Positions 16,955-25,635 of a DNA stretch of 64,000 nt are shown here, one piece after another (position 1 is the first letter of the stretch; every line of letters begins with the position of its first letter). The notes below the pieces were generated by a model, which was not told the DNA's origin, searched no databases, and worked only from the letters and a program-made list of their open reading frames with translations. The position numbers and the translations under genes are program-made. Where the stretch lies: positions 15,790 to 79,789 of the forward strand of contig CAZDOY010000012.1 in NCBI GenBank assembly GCA_964507185.1, written 5' to 3'. This DNA comes from CAVRTJ01 sp964507185. GTDB taxonomy: Bacteria; Acidobacteriota; UBA4820; DSQY01.

Positions 16955-18109
16955 GTGGATAAGAAGAAGACAGGATTCGATACCCTGGCCATCCACGCGG
17001 GACAGAAGCCTGGTCCCGCCACGGGCGCCATCATGACGCCCATCTACGCTACGTCCACCTATGCCCAGCCTGAGCTGGGCGTCAGCACGGGCTACGAATA
17101 CGCCCGGACCGGCAATCCCACGAGGGCCGCCCTGGAGGCGAACCTGGCGGCCATGGAAGGCGCGCGGTTCGGCACCTGCTTCGCGTCCGGCATGGCGGCC
17201 GTCTCCAGCCTCATGGGCATTCTCTCGGCGGGCGACCACGTGGTCGTGTCGGACAATACGTACGGAGGCGTGTACCGCGTCTTCGAGCGCGTCTTCAGGA
17301 ACTTCGGCATACGGTTCTCCTGGGTGAAGACCAGCGACCTTGACGTCCTCGAGAAGGCCTTCACACCCCAAACCAAACTGCTCTACATCGAAACGCCCAC
17401 CAACCCCGTCATGGAGATCACCGACATCGCAGGCGCATCGGCGATTGCGAAGGCGCACGGCGCCCTCACCGCCGTGGACAACACCTTCATGACGCCCTAT
17501 TTTCAGCGGCCGTTGGAGCACGGTGCGGACCTTGTGATCCACTCCACCACCAAGTACCTGAACGGCCACTCGGACTCTGTGGGCGGTGCCCTGATCACCT
17601 CGAACGAGGCACTCGACGAGCGCCTGAAGTTCATCCAAAACAGCGAAGGCGCCATCCTCGGCCCCTTCGACTGCTTCCTCGTGCTCAGGGGCACCAAGAC
17701 ATTGGCCGTCAGAATGCGCCAGCACGAGGTGAACGGGCGGGCGGTGGTGAAATATCTCCAGTCGCGGCCCGAGATCAGGAGGACCTTCTATCCGGGCCTG
17801 CCCGGGCATCCCGGTCACGAAGTCCACAAGCGGCAGGCCTCGGGGTTCGGTGCCATGGTGGCCTTCGACGTGGGGTCCTACGAGGCGGCGCGGTCGTTCC
17901 TGAACGCCCTCGATGTATTTGTTCTGGCCGAGAGCCTCGGAGGCGTCGAGAGCCTGGCCTGCCATCCGGCCAGCATGACCCACGGTGCCGTCCCGAAGGA
18001 CAAGCGGGACGAACTCGGCATCACCGACGGCCTGATTCGCCTTTCCGTGGGCATAGAGGATGTGGACGATCTGCTGGCCGACCTGGACCGGGCCATCGGG
18101 GCGCGCTGA
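16955..18109 (+). CDS. Cystathionine gamma-synthase/gamma-lyase family PLP enzyme
   Basis: A 384-residue Cys/Met metabolism PLP enzyme. The PLP lysine lies in HSTTKYLNGHSD; other family marks are YARTGNPTR near residue 50, ETPTNP, and the C-terminal SLGGVESLACHPASMTH with IRLSVGIED. Sequence alone does not separate gamma-synthase from gamma-lyase; pairing with the preceding beta-synthase-like gene favours the lyase direction (cystathionine to cysteine). Start GTG 16955 has AGGAG six bases upstream. Cytoplasmic. Confidence 0.92.
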   Translation: MDKKKTGFDTLAIHAGQKPGPATGAIMTPIYATSTYAQPELGVSTGYEYARTGNPTRAALEANLAAMEGARFGTCFASGMAAVSSLMGILSAGDHVVVSDNTYGGVYRVFERVFRNFGIRFSWVKTSDLDVLEKAFTPQTKLLYIETPTNPVMEITDIAGASAIAKAHGALTAVDNTFMTPYFQRPLEHGADLVIHSTTKYLNGHSDSVGGALITSNEALDERLKFIQNSEGAILGPFDCFLVLRGTKTLAVRMRQHEVNGRAVVKYLQSRPEIRRTFYPGLPGHPGHEVHKRQASGFGAMVAFDVGSYEAARSFLNALDVFVLAESLGGVESLACHPASMTHGAVPKDKRDELGITDGLIRLSVGIEDVDDLLADLDRAIGAR

Positions 18110-18155
18110 ACGACGGACCGTGGTCGCCGGGGGCAGAGCGAAAAAGGAGATTCCC

Positions 18156-19169
18156 ATGCAAGCAGTTGTTAATCGCAAATGGACACTCGTCGGGTACCCC
18201 GAAGGCGTGCCGGACGACGCCACATTCCGAATGGAAGAGGCCCCGGTCCGCGAACCGGATGTGGGGGAGGCCCTGCTCGAAACCGTGTGGCTGTCGGTGG
18301 ACCCTTACGTGCGGGGACGGATGAGCCCGGTCAAGAGCTACGTGGAACCCATGACCCCCGGCGACGTCATCTGCGGCGAAACGGTCGCCCGCGTTCTCGC
18401 TTCCCGGGATCCGGGACTGGCGGAAGGGGATCTCGTCCTGGCTCCCATGGGATGGCAGACGCACGCGGTCTTCGCCGCGGAAGGGCTGCACAAGGTCGAC
18501 CTTCCGGTCGAGCGTGCGTCGCTCGCCCTGGGCCTTCTGGGGATGCCGGGCCTGACGGCCTACTTCGGGCTCTTCGACGTGGGCCGCCCGCAGACCGGGG
18601 AAACGGTGCTGGTGTCCGGAGCGGCCGGCGCCGTTGGGTCGGCCGTCGGCCAGATGGCCAAAATCGCCGGGTGCCGGGCCATGGGTGTGGCGGGCTCGGA
18701 CGAGAAGGTGGCGTGGCTCACGGGCGACCTGGGGTTCGATGCGGCGCTGAACTACCGCGAACACAAGGACCTCCGCGCCGCCCTCGAACCGCTGGTTCCC
18801 GACGGCGTGGACGTCTTTTTCGACAACGTGGGCGGTTCGGTGTCCGACGCCGCCCTGGGCCTGATCAACCAGAACGCCAGGATCCCCATCTGCGGTCAGA
18901 TCGCCCACTACAACGCCAAGAACCCCCCGAGGGGGCCGAGGCCCTTCGCGACCCTGCTGGTCAGACGCGCCCGGGCCCAGGGCTTCATCGTCTTCGACTT
19001 CAAAGAGCGCTTCCCCGAGGCCATGGCCAAGCTCCGCGAGTGGGTGGAGGGCGGAAGACTGAAGACCCGGGAGACCGTCGTCGAGAGCATCGACAGCGCT
19101 CCGCAGGCTTTTTTAGGTCTCTTTTCGGGCGACAACATCGGGAAGATGCTCGTCCGAGTGGCCAAATAA
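18156..19169 (+). CDS. Zinc-independent MDR oxidoreductase (prostaglandin reductase/CurA-like)
   Basis: A 337-residue NADP-dependent medium-chain reductase of the leukotriene B4 dehydrogenase/YncB/CurA branch, which reduces the double bond of alpha,beta-unsaturated carbonyls. Seen: SVDPYVRGRMS near residue 50, the nucleotide loop SGAAGAVGSAVGQMAKIAG, DVFFDNVGG, and GQIAHYN. No zinc-binding cysteine cluster. ATG 18156 has AAGGAG upstream. It follows the PLP gene by 46 bases and may be cotranscribed; the physiological substrate is unknown. Confidence 0.9.
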   Translation: MQAVVNRKWTLVGYPEGVPDDATFRMEEAPVREPDVGEALLETVWLSVDPYVRGRMSPVKSYVEPMTPGDVICGETVARVLASRDPGLAEGDLVLAPMGWQTHAVFAAEGLHKVDLPVERASLALGLLGMPGLTAYFGLFDVGRPQTGETVLVSGAAGAVGSAVGQMAKIAGCRAMGVAGSDEKVAWLTGDLGFDAALNYREHKDLRAALEPLVPDGVDVFFDNVGGSVSDAALGLINQNARIPICGQIAHYNAKNPPRGPRPFATLLVRRARAQGFIVFDFKERFPEAMAKLREWVEGGRLKTRETVVESIDSAPQAFLGLFSGDNIGKMLVRVAK

Positions 19170-19216
19170 CAGCTTGCCCCGGCGTACAGCTAGCGGGAAA
19201 GTGTCGTGCACGGAAG

Positions 19217-19240
19217 CCGGCCCGGCGGGGCCGGTTTCGG
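19217..19240 (+). terminator. Possible terminator after the MDR gene
   Basis: CCGGCCC (19217-19223), loop GGCG, GGGCCGG (19228-19234), followed only by TTTC, so the T tract is weak. Confidence 0.4.
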
Positions 19241-19304
19241 CATAGATACGCCGCTCGGCGCGTTTTTCTGAACCGGTCCGTAGGTTCCGGTGGAAGAGGT
19301 GTCG

Positions 19305-20051
19305 GTGAGATTCGTCCGAATACTGTTTTCTGCATTGTTGTTGTGTTTGTGCGTCCGGGTTTTCGCCGGGCCGCCCTTTCTCACCGACGACCCCGAAGCG
19401 ATAGGATTTCGACACTGGGAGTTCTACCTTTTTTCGTCCCTTGATCGGGGGCCGGATGCGACGAGTGTCCAGGGACCGGCCGTGGAGCTCAACTTCGGGA
19501 CGTCCGCCAACACCTTCGTTCATCTCGTTGTGCCCGTCGCCTGGAACGATCCGAAAAATGGAACCGCCATTTCAGGCCTGGGCGATGCCGAACTCGGCTT
19601 CAAGTACCGGTTCGTGCACTCCGAGGCCCACGGCTTCGAGATGGGACTGTTCCCCATGGCGGAACTGCCCACCGGCAGCGCATCCCGCGGGTTGGGCAAC
19701 GGGCGGGCGTGGTTCAGGATCCCCCTCTGGGTACAGAAGACGTGGGGCGCGTGGACGACCTACGGCGGCGGCGGGTACGCCGTCAATCACGCGCCCGGCC
19801 AGAGGGACTACGCTTTCGGTGGATGGCTCGTCCAGAAAGACATCGGCGAAAGGCTCGCCCTGGGCGCCGAGGTGTTCGCGCAAGGGGCGGATACCGTGGA
19901 CGGCCGGGGCTTCGCCCTCGTGAACTGGGGCGGTTATGTCAACTTCTCGCCCCACTTCAGCCTTCTTTTCAGCGCGGGCCGGACCTTCCGCGGCGAGCAC
20001 CACGACGTGGCGTACCTCGGACTCTACTGGACGTGGGGGCCGGGGAAATGA
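19305..20051 (+). CDS. Outer-membrane beta-barrel, transporter-like
   Basis: About 248 residues. A signal peptide (FVRILFSALLLCLCVRVFA) is followed by GPPFLTDDPEAIGFRHWEFY, a conserved opening of a family of small outer-membrane barrels of unknown substrate. The body alternates aromatic and polar residues in strand-sized pieces (TWGAWTTYGGGGYAV, HHDVAYLGLYWTWG) and ends in amphipathic strands. I favour the GTG at 19305 (AGAGG five bases upstream); GTG codons at 19290 or 19299 would add a few residues. Stands alone. Confidence 0.7.
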   Translation: MRFVRILFSALLLCLCVRVFAGPPFLTDDPEAIGFRHWEFYLFSSLDRGPDATSVQGPAVELNFGTSANTFVHLVVPVAWNDPKNGTAISGLGDAELGFKYRFVHSEAHGFEMGLFPMAELPTGSASRGLGNGRAWFRIPLWVQKTWGAWTTYGGGGYAVNHAPGQRDYAFGGWLVQKDIGERLALGAEVFAQGADTVDGRGFALVNWGGYVNFSPHFSLLFSAGRTFRGEHHDVAYLGLYWTWGPGK

Positions 20052-20264
20052 CCCCGCTCTCTCAGGCCTCCCCACCTCGGCAGAATCCTCCATCCCTTGC
20101 CGGATTTGCATCAGGCCCGAAAGTCTGCTTTTCCGGAATCCAGGTTTGCAACCCTGCACGACAAAGTCTTTGTAGAGGTCGCTGACCTGTTTGTCCGGAG
20201 TTATCGGGGTGGTGGTGTTCGATACCCTGCACCTGGCGCCGCGTCCCGGCGGGGGCAGCCCTGC

Positions 20265-21143
20265 CTAATTCGGTTCCACGACGGGGCGGAAGCCTTCGCC
20301 GAGTACCTCGTTGGCTTCGGTGATGACGACGAAGGCCTTGGGGTCGATGTCGCCGATGATCCGCTTCAAACGGCTGATCTGGGATCTCGCAACGACGACG
20401 TAGAGCACCTCCCGCGGCTTTTCGGTGTAACCGCCGCGCCCCTGGAGCAGGGTGACGCCCCGCCCCACTTCGCTCAGGATGGCCTGCCGTATTTCGTCCA
20501 TCTCCTCCGAGATGACCATCAGGGCACGGGCGAAGCTCAAGCCTTCCTGAACGGTGTCGATGACGCGGCTGGAAATGTAGTTCACGATGAGGGCGTACAG
20601 GACGGGCACGAGACCGACGACCGGAATGGCCAGCAGAAGAATGGCCGTATTACTCCACAGGAAGACCTGGCCGAATGGGATGCGCCAGTAGCGGTGGGTG
20701 AGCTGGGCCACGATGTCGGTCCCGCCCGTCGTGCCGCGCCCCCTCAGGACCATCCCGATGCCCACGCCGTCTACGAGCCCGCCGAAGAGCGTATAGATCA
20801 GGGGGTCGCCGCTCACCGGTGGAAGCACGCCGGTCAAAAGGTCGATGGCGACCGACATTACGACCACCGCGAAAATGGTTCGCCACAGGACCCGAAGCCC
20901 CCCACCCCACCTGATGCCTGCGAGAAGCAGGGGAATGTTGATCAGGAGCACGGCGGTCCCGATGGGCCAGCGCCACAGAAAGTGGCCGAGCATGGCGATG
21001 CCCGTTGCGCCCGAAGCGATAACCTTGTTGGGCGTCAGAAACATGTCGACGCCGGCGGCGACAATGACCGCCCCGGCTGTGATCAGGACGTAGTCCTTGG
21101 CGATCCCGACTGCGGCCGCAAACCAGCTCTTGATTCGCGCCAT
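20265..21143 (-). CDS. YitT-family membrane protein (DUF161 + DUF2179)
   Basis: A 292-residue inner-membrane protein. Five or so transmembrane helices form the N-terminal DUF161 part (LITAGAVIVAAGVDMFLTPNKVIASG, GRGTTGGTDI), followed by a cytoplasmic DUF2179 domain (ISEEMDEIRQAI, GVTLLQGRGGYT, VVARSQISRLKRIIGDIDPKAFVVIT). This architecture is that of the YitT/YvjA group, function unsettled. ATG 21143 has GGGGAGG upstream, preferred over an upstream GTG. Confidence 0.9.
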   Translation of the reverse strand: MARIKSWFAAAVGIAKDYVLITAGAVIVAAGVDMFLTPNKVIASGATGIAMLGHFLWRWPIGTAVLLINIPLLLAGIRWGGGLRVLWRTIFAVVVMSVAIDLLTGVLPPVSGDPLIYTLFGGLVDGVGIGMVLRGRGTTGGTDIVAQLTHRYWRIPFGQVFLWSNTAILLLAIPVVGLVPVLYALIVNYISSRVIDTVQEGLSFARALMVISEEMDEIRQAILSEVGRGVTLLQGRGGYTEKPREVLYVVVARSQISRLKRIIGDIDPKAFVVITEANEVLGEGFRPVVEPN

Positions 21144-21388
21144 CTGCCCTCCCCTGCGCACCGCGAACGTCCTCCCGCGGAGATGTCTGGGAAAGCCCGG
21201 TCAAGGTGAGGTCTTGCTCTTTGTCCGCCGCTCAGGGACCCGGCCGGTCAAACGCGCCGGAGTGCGGTTCAATCGCAAGCACCGTGAGGCCTTCCGAGGA
21301 TACTAACTATACTGCCTCGGGATGAGGAAGTCATCCTCAGCGGGAACCGAAGGGTGGGGGATTCGGGGGCGGCCGCAGGAGGGGCGCT

Positions 21389-22036
21389 TCACCACGCTTC
21401 GGGCAGGGTCAACGCGAGGAGGATCTGGCCCAGGGTCCGGTAAAAGCGTATACGTGCGCTGCGCCGAAGGCACTCCGCGAAGGACGGAACCCAGAGAGCT
21501 ACGTGGTTTTCCCAGAAGCGCGAGTAGGTGCTTTCGCTCTTGGTGCCTTCGATAATGCCCGCACTCAGGTACGCCAGAAATCTCATTTCAACGCCCAGGT
21601 GGTCTGCGGGCGCTCCCGGAGCGTCTGCCCGGCCGTATCCCGCTTCCCGGTATGCGTCCAGAACGTGCTGGCGAAGTGTCCCTCCGGCGGGTGCGATGCT
21701 TCGTCTCCATGCCGATTCGCAGGGCTTGCACGGCGCCGTGTCGCCCGCGGCGAAGAGTCGTCTATATTCCGCCTTGTAGGTGGCGAGGGACGCCCCGCCG
21801 GCCAGGAGCGCCAGCTCGTTCATGAGAGTCCTCGTCGAGAGCCGGAGGCCCGGAAGCGGTCGCTGGCTAGCCATCGCCGCCAGGAATTCGTCGTCTGGAG
21901 GCGTGAGAAGGACCAGCGATACGATGTGGGCCAGATTGCCGGCCGTCACCTGGTCTTCGGTGTCTCCCGGCACGCACGTCAGGCGAAGGAGTTCGCCGGG
22001 GCCGTGGTCTACTTGCGTTCCGGGTGTGCTTTTCAT
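21389..22036 (-). CDS. TorD/DmsD-family molybdoenzyme chaperone
   Basis: A 215-residue all-helical cytoplasmic protein with the TorD/NarJ signature APADHLGVEMRFLAYL (D/E-H-L-x2-E-[LM]-x-F-[LM]) and an upstream YRRLFAAG...PCKPCESAWR stretch, as in delta-type assembly chaperones of molybdopterin oxidoreductases. These bind twin-arginine signal peptides and help cofactor insertion. The ATG at 22036 has AAGG six bases upstream; frame continues open before it but with poor coding character. No molybdoenzyme gene lies within the window, so its client is elsewhere. Confidence 0.78.
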   Translation of the reverse strand: MKSTPGTQVDHGPGELLRLTCVPGDTEDQVTAGNLAHIVSLVLLTPPDDEFLAAMASQRPLPGLRLSTRTLMNELALLAGGASLATYKAEYRRLFAAGDTAPCKPCESAWRRSIAPAGGTLRQHVLDAYREAGYGRADAPGAPADHLGVEMRFLAYLSAGIIEGTKSESTYSRFWENHVALWVPSFAECLRRSARIRFYRTLGQILLALTLPEAW

Positions 22037-22419
22037 CGGCGCCTTCTTCTCTGTCCAGGTGCAAGCCGCCGCGTGACGATGGCGGGCCTGTTCGCCCGGC
22101 CCGGCCGCCATGAGCGCCGGGTTCGGTTTCCGTGTGCCGTTTGACCGGCAAGGTGTTGGGCGGCCTTCCCTGTTGTGCGTAGAAGACGCCGTGTGCAGGC
22201 CCACTATGGCATGAACAGTGGCCGAAAAGAGGCCTAAAACCACGTCAATACGAATAGCGGGGCATATGCCCCTCGCGTGCGATGTCACGCCTCCAGCAAT
22301 GGTGTATGCGCGTAGTGTTCGGTGTAGACTCCAAGTCCCACAGGTATCCTTCCAGCCTTGCGGTGGCGTTGGCGGCAGGTGGCCTCCGTGGATCGGCCCG
22401 GTTGATGAGGAGGCCCCCA
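22037..22419. other. Intergenic region with a perfect GGGGCATATGCCCC palindrome
   Basis: 383 bases without a supported gene between the TorD-like gene (-) and the thioredoxin-like gene (+). The only structure I see is a perfect 14-bp palindrome at 22259-22272, a possible operator for the downstream genes. Confidence 0.5.
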
Positions 22420-22677
22420 ATGATGAAGATCGTCGTTGCAGGCCACGGATGCAGGGCGTGCGAGGACCTCATGATGCGCGTCAAGCGTATCGTCGGCGAG
22501 CTCAGGATCGACGCGGAAGTCACGGACATGGGCGATCCGGAATCCATGGCCGGCGCCGGGATCAGCAGGACGCCCGCGCTCATTGTCGACGGCACTCTCA
22601 TCTCGCAGGGCGCGATCCCGACCGATAATCTCCTGCGCGACTGGCTGGCCCGCGCCGCACGCCACGAACTGCCCTGA
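22420..22677 (+). CDS. Thioredoxin-like redox-active disulfide microprotein
   Basis: An 85-residue thioredoxin-fold protein with active-site CRAC (GHGCRACEDL) and the cis-Pro region SRTPALIVDG. Such 'redox-active disulfide' proteins are often next to metal or arsenic transport genes. It shares the layout and the phrase ISQG with a paralogue at 31441-31692 in the ArsP operon. ATG 22420 has GAGGAGG upstream. It is followed 182 bases downstream by a metal-exporting CDF, which suggests a metal- or thiol-related role (inference). Confidence 0.82.
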   Translation: MMKIVVAGHGCRACEDLMMRVKRIVGELRIDAEVTDMGDPESMAGAGISRTPALIVDGTLISQGAIPTDNLLRDWLARAARHELP

Positions 22678-22859
22678 GCGCAGCTTGCGCTCCCCGCGCC
22701 CGGATGGTTCCACACGTTTCACACCTCACTTTGTCCCCCCTTGCCCGGCGTACCATTCATGCCTTTGCCGCCAGGTGCGGTAAGCTATGTGAGAGACGGC
22801 CGCGACGGAAGAAGTTTTCCGTTGGCGGCTTGAAACCGCGGGACACGAACGGGGCGTTC

Positions 22860-23783
22860 ATGCCGCACCACGATCACGTATCGGAATTATCCGGAGACGG
22901 CCAGGATTTGCGCTTGTGGATCAGCGTCTTCCTCAACGTGGGCATTACGGCGGGCGAGATCGTCGCCGGCCTTCTGGCCGGCAGCCTCGCCCTCCTGGCC
23001 GACGCCCTCCACAACCTCAGTGACGTCGGCGCCCTCGTCCTCGCCATCGTCGCCCGCCGCCTCGGGCGTCGCCCGCCCAGCGCCCGGCATACCTACGGCC
23101 TCAAGCGATGGGAGGTCATTTCCGCCCTCGTGAACGCGAGCGTCCTCTTTCTGGTGACGGGCTTCATCGCCAAGGAGGCCTTCGTCCGCATCCTGCATCC
23201 CAGGCCGGTCAAGGCCGATATCATGCTGTGGGCCGCGATCGCGGCTTTCGTGGTCAACATGGCGGCTGTCCTTCTTCTCAGGAAACACGGCGAGGACGAC
23301 CTTAATGTGAAGAGCGCGTTTCTGCACATGCTGCAGGACGCCCTGGCATCCCTTGCGGTGGTGGGTGCGGCCCTCTTCGCGAACACATCCGTGGGGCCGT
23401 ACCTTGACCCCATCGCGTCTCTGGTGGTTGGCTTCGCCGTCCTGTACAGCGCCTTTTCCATCGTAGTGGAGTCCCTGTCTATCGTGACCGAGGCGGTTCC
23501 GCGAGGCATCGACCTGAAGACGCTCGTGGACAGCGTGGATTCGCGCTTCGAACCCGCGCGCATACACCACGTCCACGTGTGGGAAGTGGGACCGGGGCAG
23601 AGGATGCTCACGGCACACCTTACGGTTCCCGACATCAGCGTGGCTGCGTCGGAGGACCTGTTTTTCGCGATCCGCGCCTTTCTCGAAAAGGAATGGTCCA
23701 TCGGCCACGTGACGCTTCAACCGGAAACGAACGGCTGTCAGGACGACAGGAGAACATCCGATCCCCCGGGCGGCCTCACGTGA
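22860..23783 (+). CDS. Cation diffusion facilitator (Zn/Co/Cd exporter)
   Basis: A 307-residue inner-membrane CDF antiporter of the CzcD/ZitB type. Six helices; the transport-site motifs are ALLADALHNLSDV (HxxxD equivalent in helix 2) and AFLHMLQDALASL in helix 5 (H-x3-D). An N-terminal His-containing stretch (MPHHDHVSE) and a cytoplasmic C-terminal domain (IHHVHVWEVGPGQRMLTAHL) complete the layout. The ATG at 22860 is chosen for the typical N-terminus; its ribosome site is weak. Exports divalent metal in exchange for protons. Confidence 0.92.
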   Translation: MPHHDHVSELSGDGQDLRLWISVFLNVGITAGEIVAGLLAGSLALLADALHNLSDVGALVLAIVARRLGRRPPSARHTYGLKRWEVISALVNASVLFLVTGFIAKEAFVRILHPRPVKADIMLWAAIAAFVVNMAAVLLLRKHGEDDLNVKSAFLHMLQDALASLAVVGAALFANTSVGPYLDPIASLVVGFAVLYSAFSIVVESLSIVTEAVPRGIDLKTLVDSVDSRFEPARIHHVHVWEVGPGQRMLTAHLTVPDISVAASEDLFFAIRAFLEKEWSIGHVTLQPETNGCQDDRRTSDPPGGLT

Positions 23784-23877
23784 TGGTGTTCGGAGGTCCC
23801 GCGGACGTTCCGCCCCATTTTGTCTGATCCGCGCGCATTAGATGCCCAAGGCGGGAAAAAAATAGGAGGATTTCTCG

Positions 23878-24399
23878 ATGAAGAGAGCAATGGTCATCAT
23901 TCTGATCTCCGGACTGGCCGTGGCGGCTGCGGCCCGGTCTGGTGCCGCCAGGAAGCCCGCTGACGGGCAGAACACGTGGAGCAAGGAGCAGGCGAAGCCC
24001 GCCGCTTCGAAGAAGGCCGAGGCAGAGAAGAAGGCCTCTGAAAAACCGGCGCCGCCAAAGGAAGTCACTACGCCGTCGGGCCTGAAGTACATCGATCTCA
24101 AGGTCGGGCAGGGCGCACAGCCGAAGAAGGGGCAGACCGTCCTGGTGAACTACACGGGGTGGCTCGAAAACGGGACGAAGTTCGACAGCTCCTACGACCG
24201 TGGCAAGCCCATCGAGTTCAAGCTCGGAGAGGGCATGGTCATCAAGGGCTGGGACGAGGGAATAGCCACCATGCGCGTCGGCGGGAAACGCCGTCTCATC
24301 ATCCCGGGCGACCTGGCATACGGCCAGCGCGGCTATCCCGGAGTCATCCCGCCGAACGCCACGCTCATCTTCGAGGTCGAACTCGTAGGCATCAAGTGA
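23878..24399 (+). CDS. Exported FKBP-type peptidyl-prolyl isomerase
   Basis: A 173-residue prolyl isomerase with a signal peptide (MVIILISGLAVAAAARSGA), an Ala/Lys/Glu-rich linker (residues about 35-60) and one complete FKBP domain (VNYTGWLENGTKFDSSYDRG, GMVIKGWDEGIATMRVGGKRRLIIP, AYGQRGYPGVIPPNATLIFEVELVGI). All active-site aromatics are present. Likely periplasmic folding helper. AGGAGG is placed before ATG 23878. A terminator follows. Confidence 0.93.
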   Translation: MKRAMVIILISGLAVAAAARSGAARKPADGQNTWSKEQAKPAASKKAEAEKKASEKPAPPKEVTTPSGLKYIDLKVGQGAQPKKGQTVLVNYTGWLENGTKFDSSYDRGKPIEFKLGEGMVIKGWDEGIATMRVGGKRRLIIPGDLAYGQRGYPGVIPPNATLIFEVELVGIK

Positions 24400-24424
24400 G
24401 GCCGACGGAAAATAGCCACCATGC

Positions 24425-24455
24425 AAGGCCGTCCTCGGACGGCCTTGTTTTTTTT
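24425..24455 (+). terminator. Rho-independent terminator after FKBP gene
   Basis: AAGGCCGTC / GACGGCCTT stem (24425-24446) around a CTCG loop, followed by G and eight Ts (24448-24455). Confidence 0.93.
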
Positions 24456-24489
24456 GACGGGCCCGCACCGGATTGGCTACAATCGCGGC

Positions 24490-25635
24490 ATGAAGAGAAT
24501 GCCCAGGTGGTCGATCGTTCTGATCGTGGCGGTGGCCGGCGCGGTCGTGCTCCGGTTCACGCTTTTTCGCCCGGAGCCGATTCCAGTCCAGGCGGCCAGG
24601 GCCTCCCTGGGCGTGGTTGAGGAAACCATCACCAACACGAGGGCCGGGACGGTCAAGGTGCGGGAGCGCTCCAAACTCTCGCCCCAGATAGGGGGGCGGG
24701 TGGTGGCGTTGCCGTTCGCCAAGGGTGATCACGTCAAAGAGGGCGCGCTTCTGCTCAAGCTCGATGATTCGGTCCAGCGCGCCCGGCTCAGTCTGGCCGA
24801 GGACCAGTTGAAGACGGCCGGGGCCAAAGCCCGGGAGGCCTGCCTGGCGGCCGAACTGTCTGAGAAGGAGTGGAAGCGGGGACTCGCTCTCGAGAAGGAC
24901 GGGATCACCAGCCGACAATCACTGGACGCGTTGGAAAGCTCGAAGGAACAGACGGCGGCCGCCTGCCGGGCAGCCGGGGCGATGCTCGAACAGGCCCGGT
25001 CTCAAGTCCGGCTGGCCCGCGCCGAGCTGGCGTTGACGGAAGTGCGCGCGCCTTTCTCGGGGGTGCTCGCCGACCGTTCGACGGAAATCGGAGAGTGGAT
25101 CACGCCGGCGCCACCGGGAGTTCCGATCCCGCCCGTCCTCGACCTTCTGTCTCCCTCCTCCGCTTACATCAGCGCGCCCATCGATGAAGTCGATTCGATA
25201 CGGGTCCGTCCCGGACAGGAGGTCCGCATCACGGTCGATTCCATGCCGGGGCGCCATTTCGAAGGCAGGGTCGTGCGCGTCGCCCCCTACGTGAAGGACG
25301 TTCAGGAACAGAACCGGACGGTTGAAGTGGAAGCCTCCTTCGGGCCTCCCGCCGCGGCCGGGGGGATCCTTCCCGGAACCTCGGCCGACGTGGAGATCAT
25401 CCTTTCACGGAAGGATGACGCCCTCCGCGTTCCCACGGCGGCCGTGGCCGAGGGGGACAAGGTGCTGGTTGTGGAGGACGGGAGGCTGGCTGAAAAGACC
25501 ATCAAGAAGGGCCTGCAGAACTGGCAGTACACCCAGGTGCTGGCCGGCCTCAAGGCGGGCGACCTGGTCGTGACGGCCCGGGATTCGACCGCTGTCAAGC
25601 CCGGCGCAAGGGTCACCGCCCGAGTGCAGCCGTGA
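24490..25635 (+). CDS. MacA-like membrane fusion protein of ABC exporter
   Basis: A 381-residue periplasmic adaptor: N-terminal anchor (WSIVLIVAVAGAVVLRF), lipoyl half-motifs (IGGRVVALPFAKGDHVKEGALLLKLD and VRAPFSGVLADRSTEIGEWI), a helical hairpin and C-terminal barrel/membrane-proximal domains (LRVPTAAVAEGDKVLVVEDG). The stop overlaps the GTG of the ATPase gene by four bases (GTGA), so the genes are coupled. Works with the LolD-type ATPase and the two FtsX-type permeases downstream. An outer-membrane factor is not encoded here. Confidence 0.92.
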   Translation: MKRMPRWSIVLIVAVAGAVVLRFTLFRPEPIPVQAARASLGVVEETITNTRAGTVKVRERSKLSPQIGGRVVALPFAKGDHVKEGALLLKLDDSVQRARLSLAEDQLKTAGAKAREACLAAELSEKEWKRGLALEKDGITSRQSLDALESSKEQTAAACRAAGAMLEQARSQVRLARAELALTEVRAPFSGVLADRSTEIGEWITPAPPGVPIPPVLDLLSPSSAYISAPIDEVDSIRVRPGQEVRITVDSMPGRHFEGRVVRVAPYVKDVQEQNRTVEVEASFGPPAAAGGILPGTSADVEIILSRKDDALRVPTAAVAEGDKVLVVEDGRLAEKTIKKGLQNWQYTQVLAGLKAGDLVVTARDSTAVKPGARVTARVQP

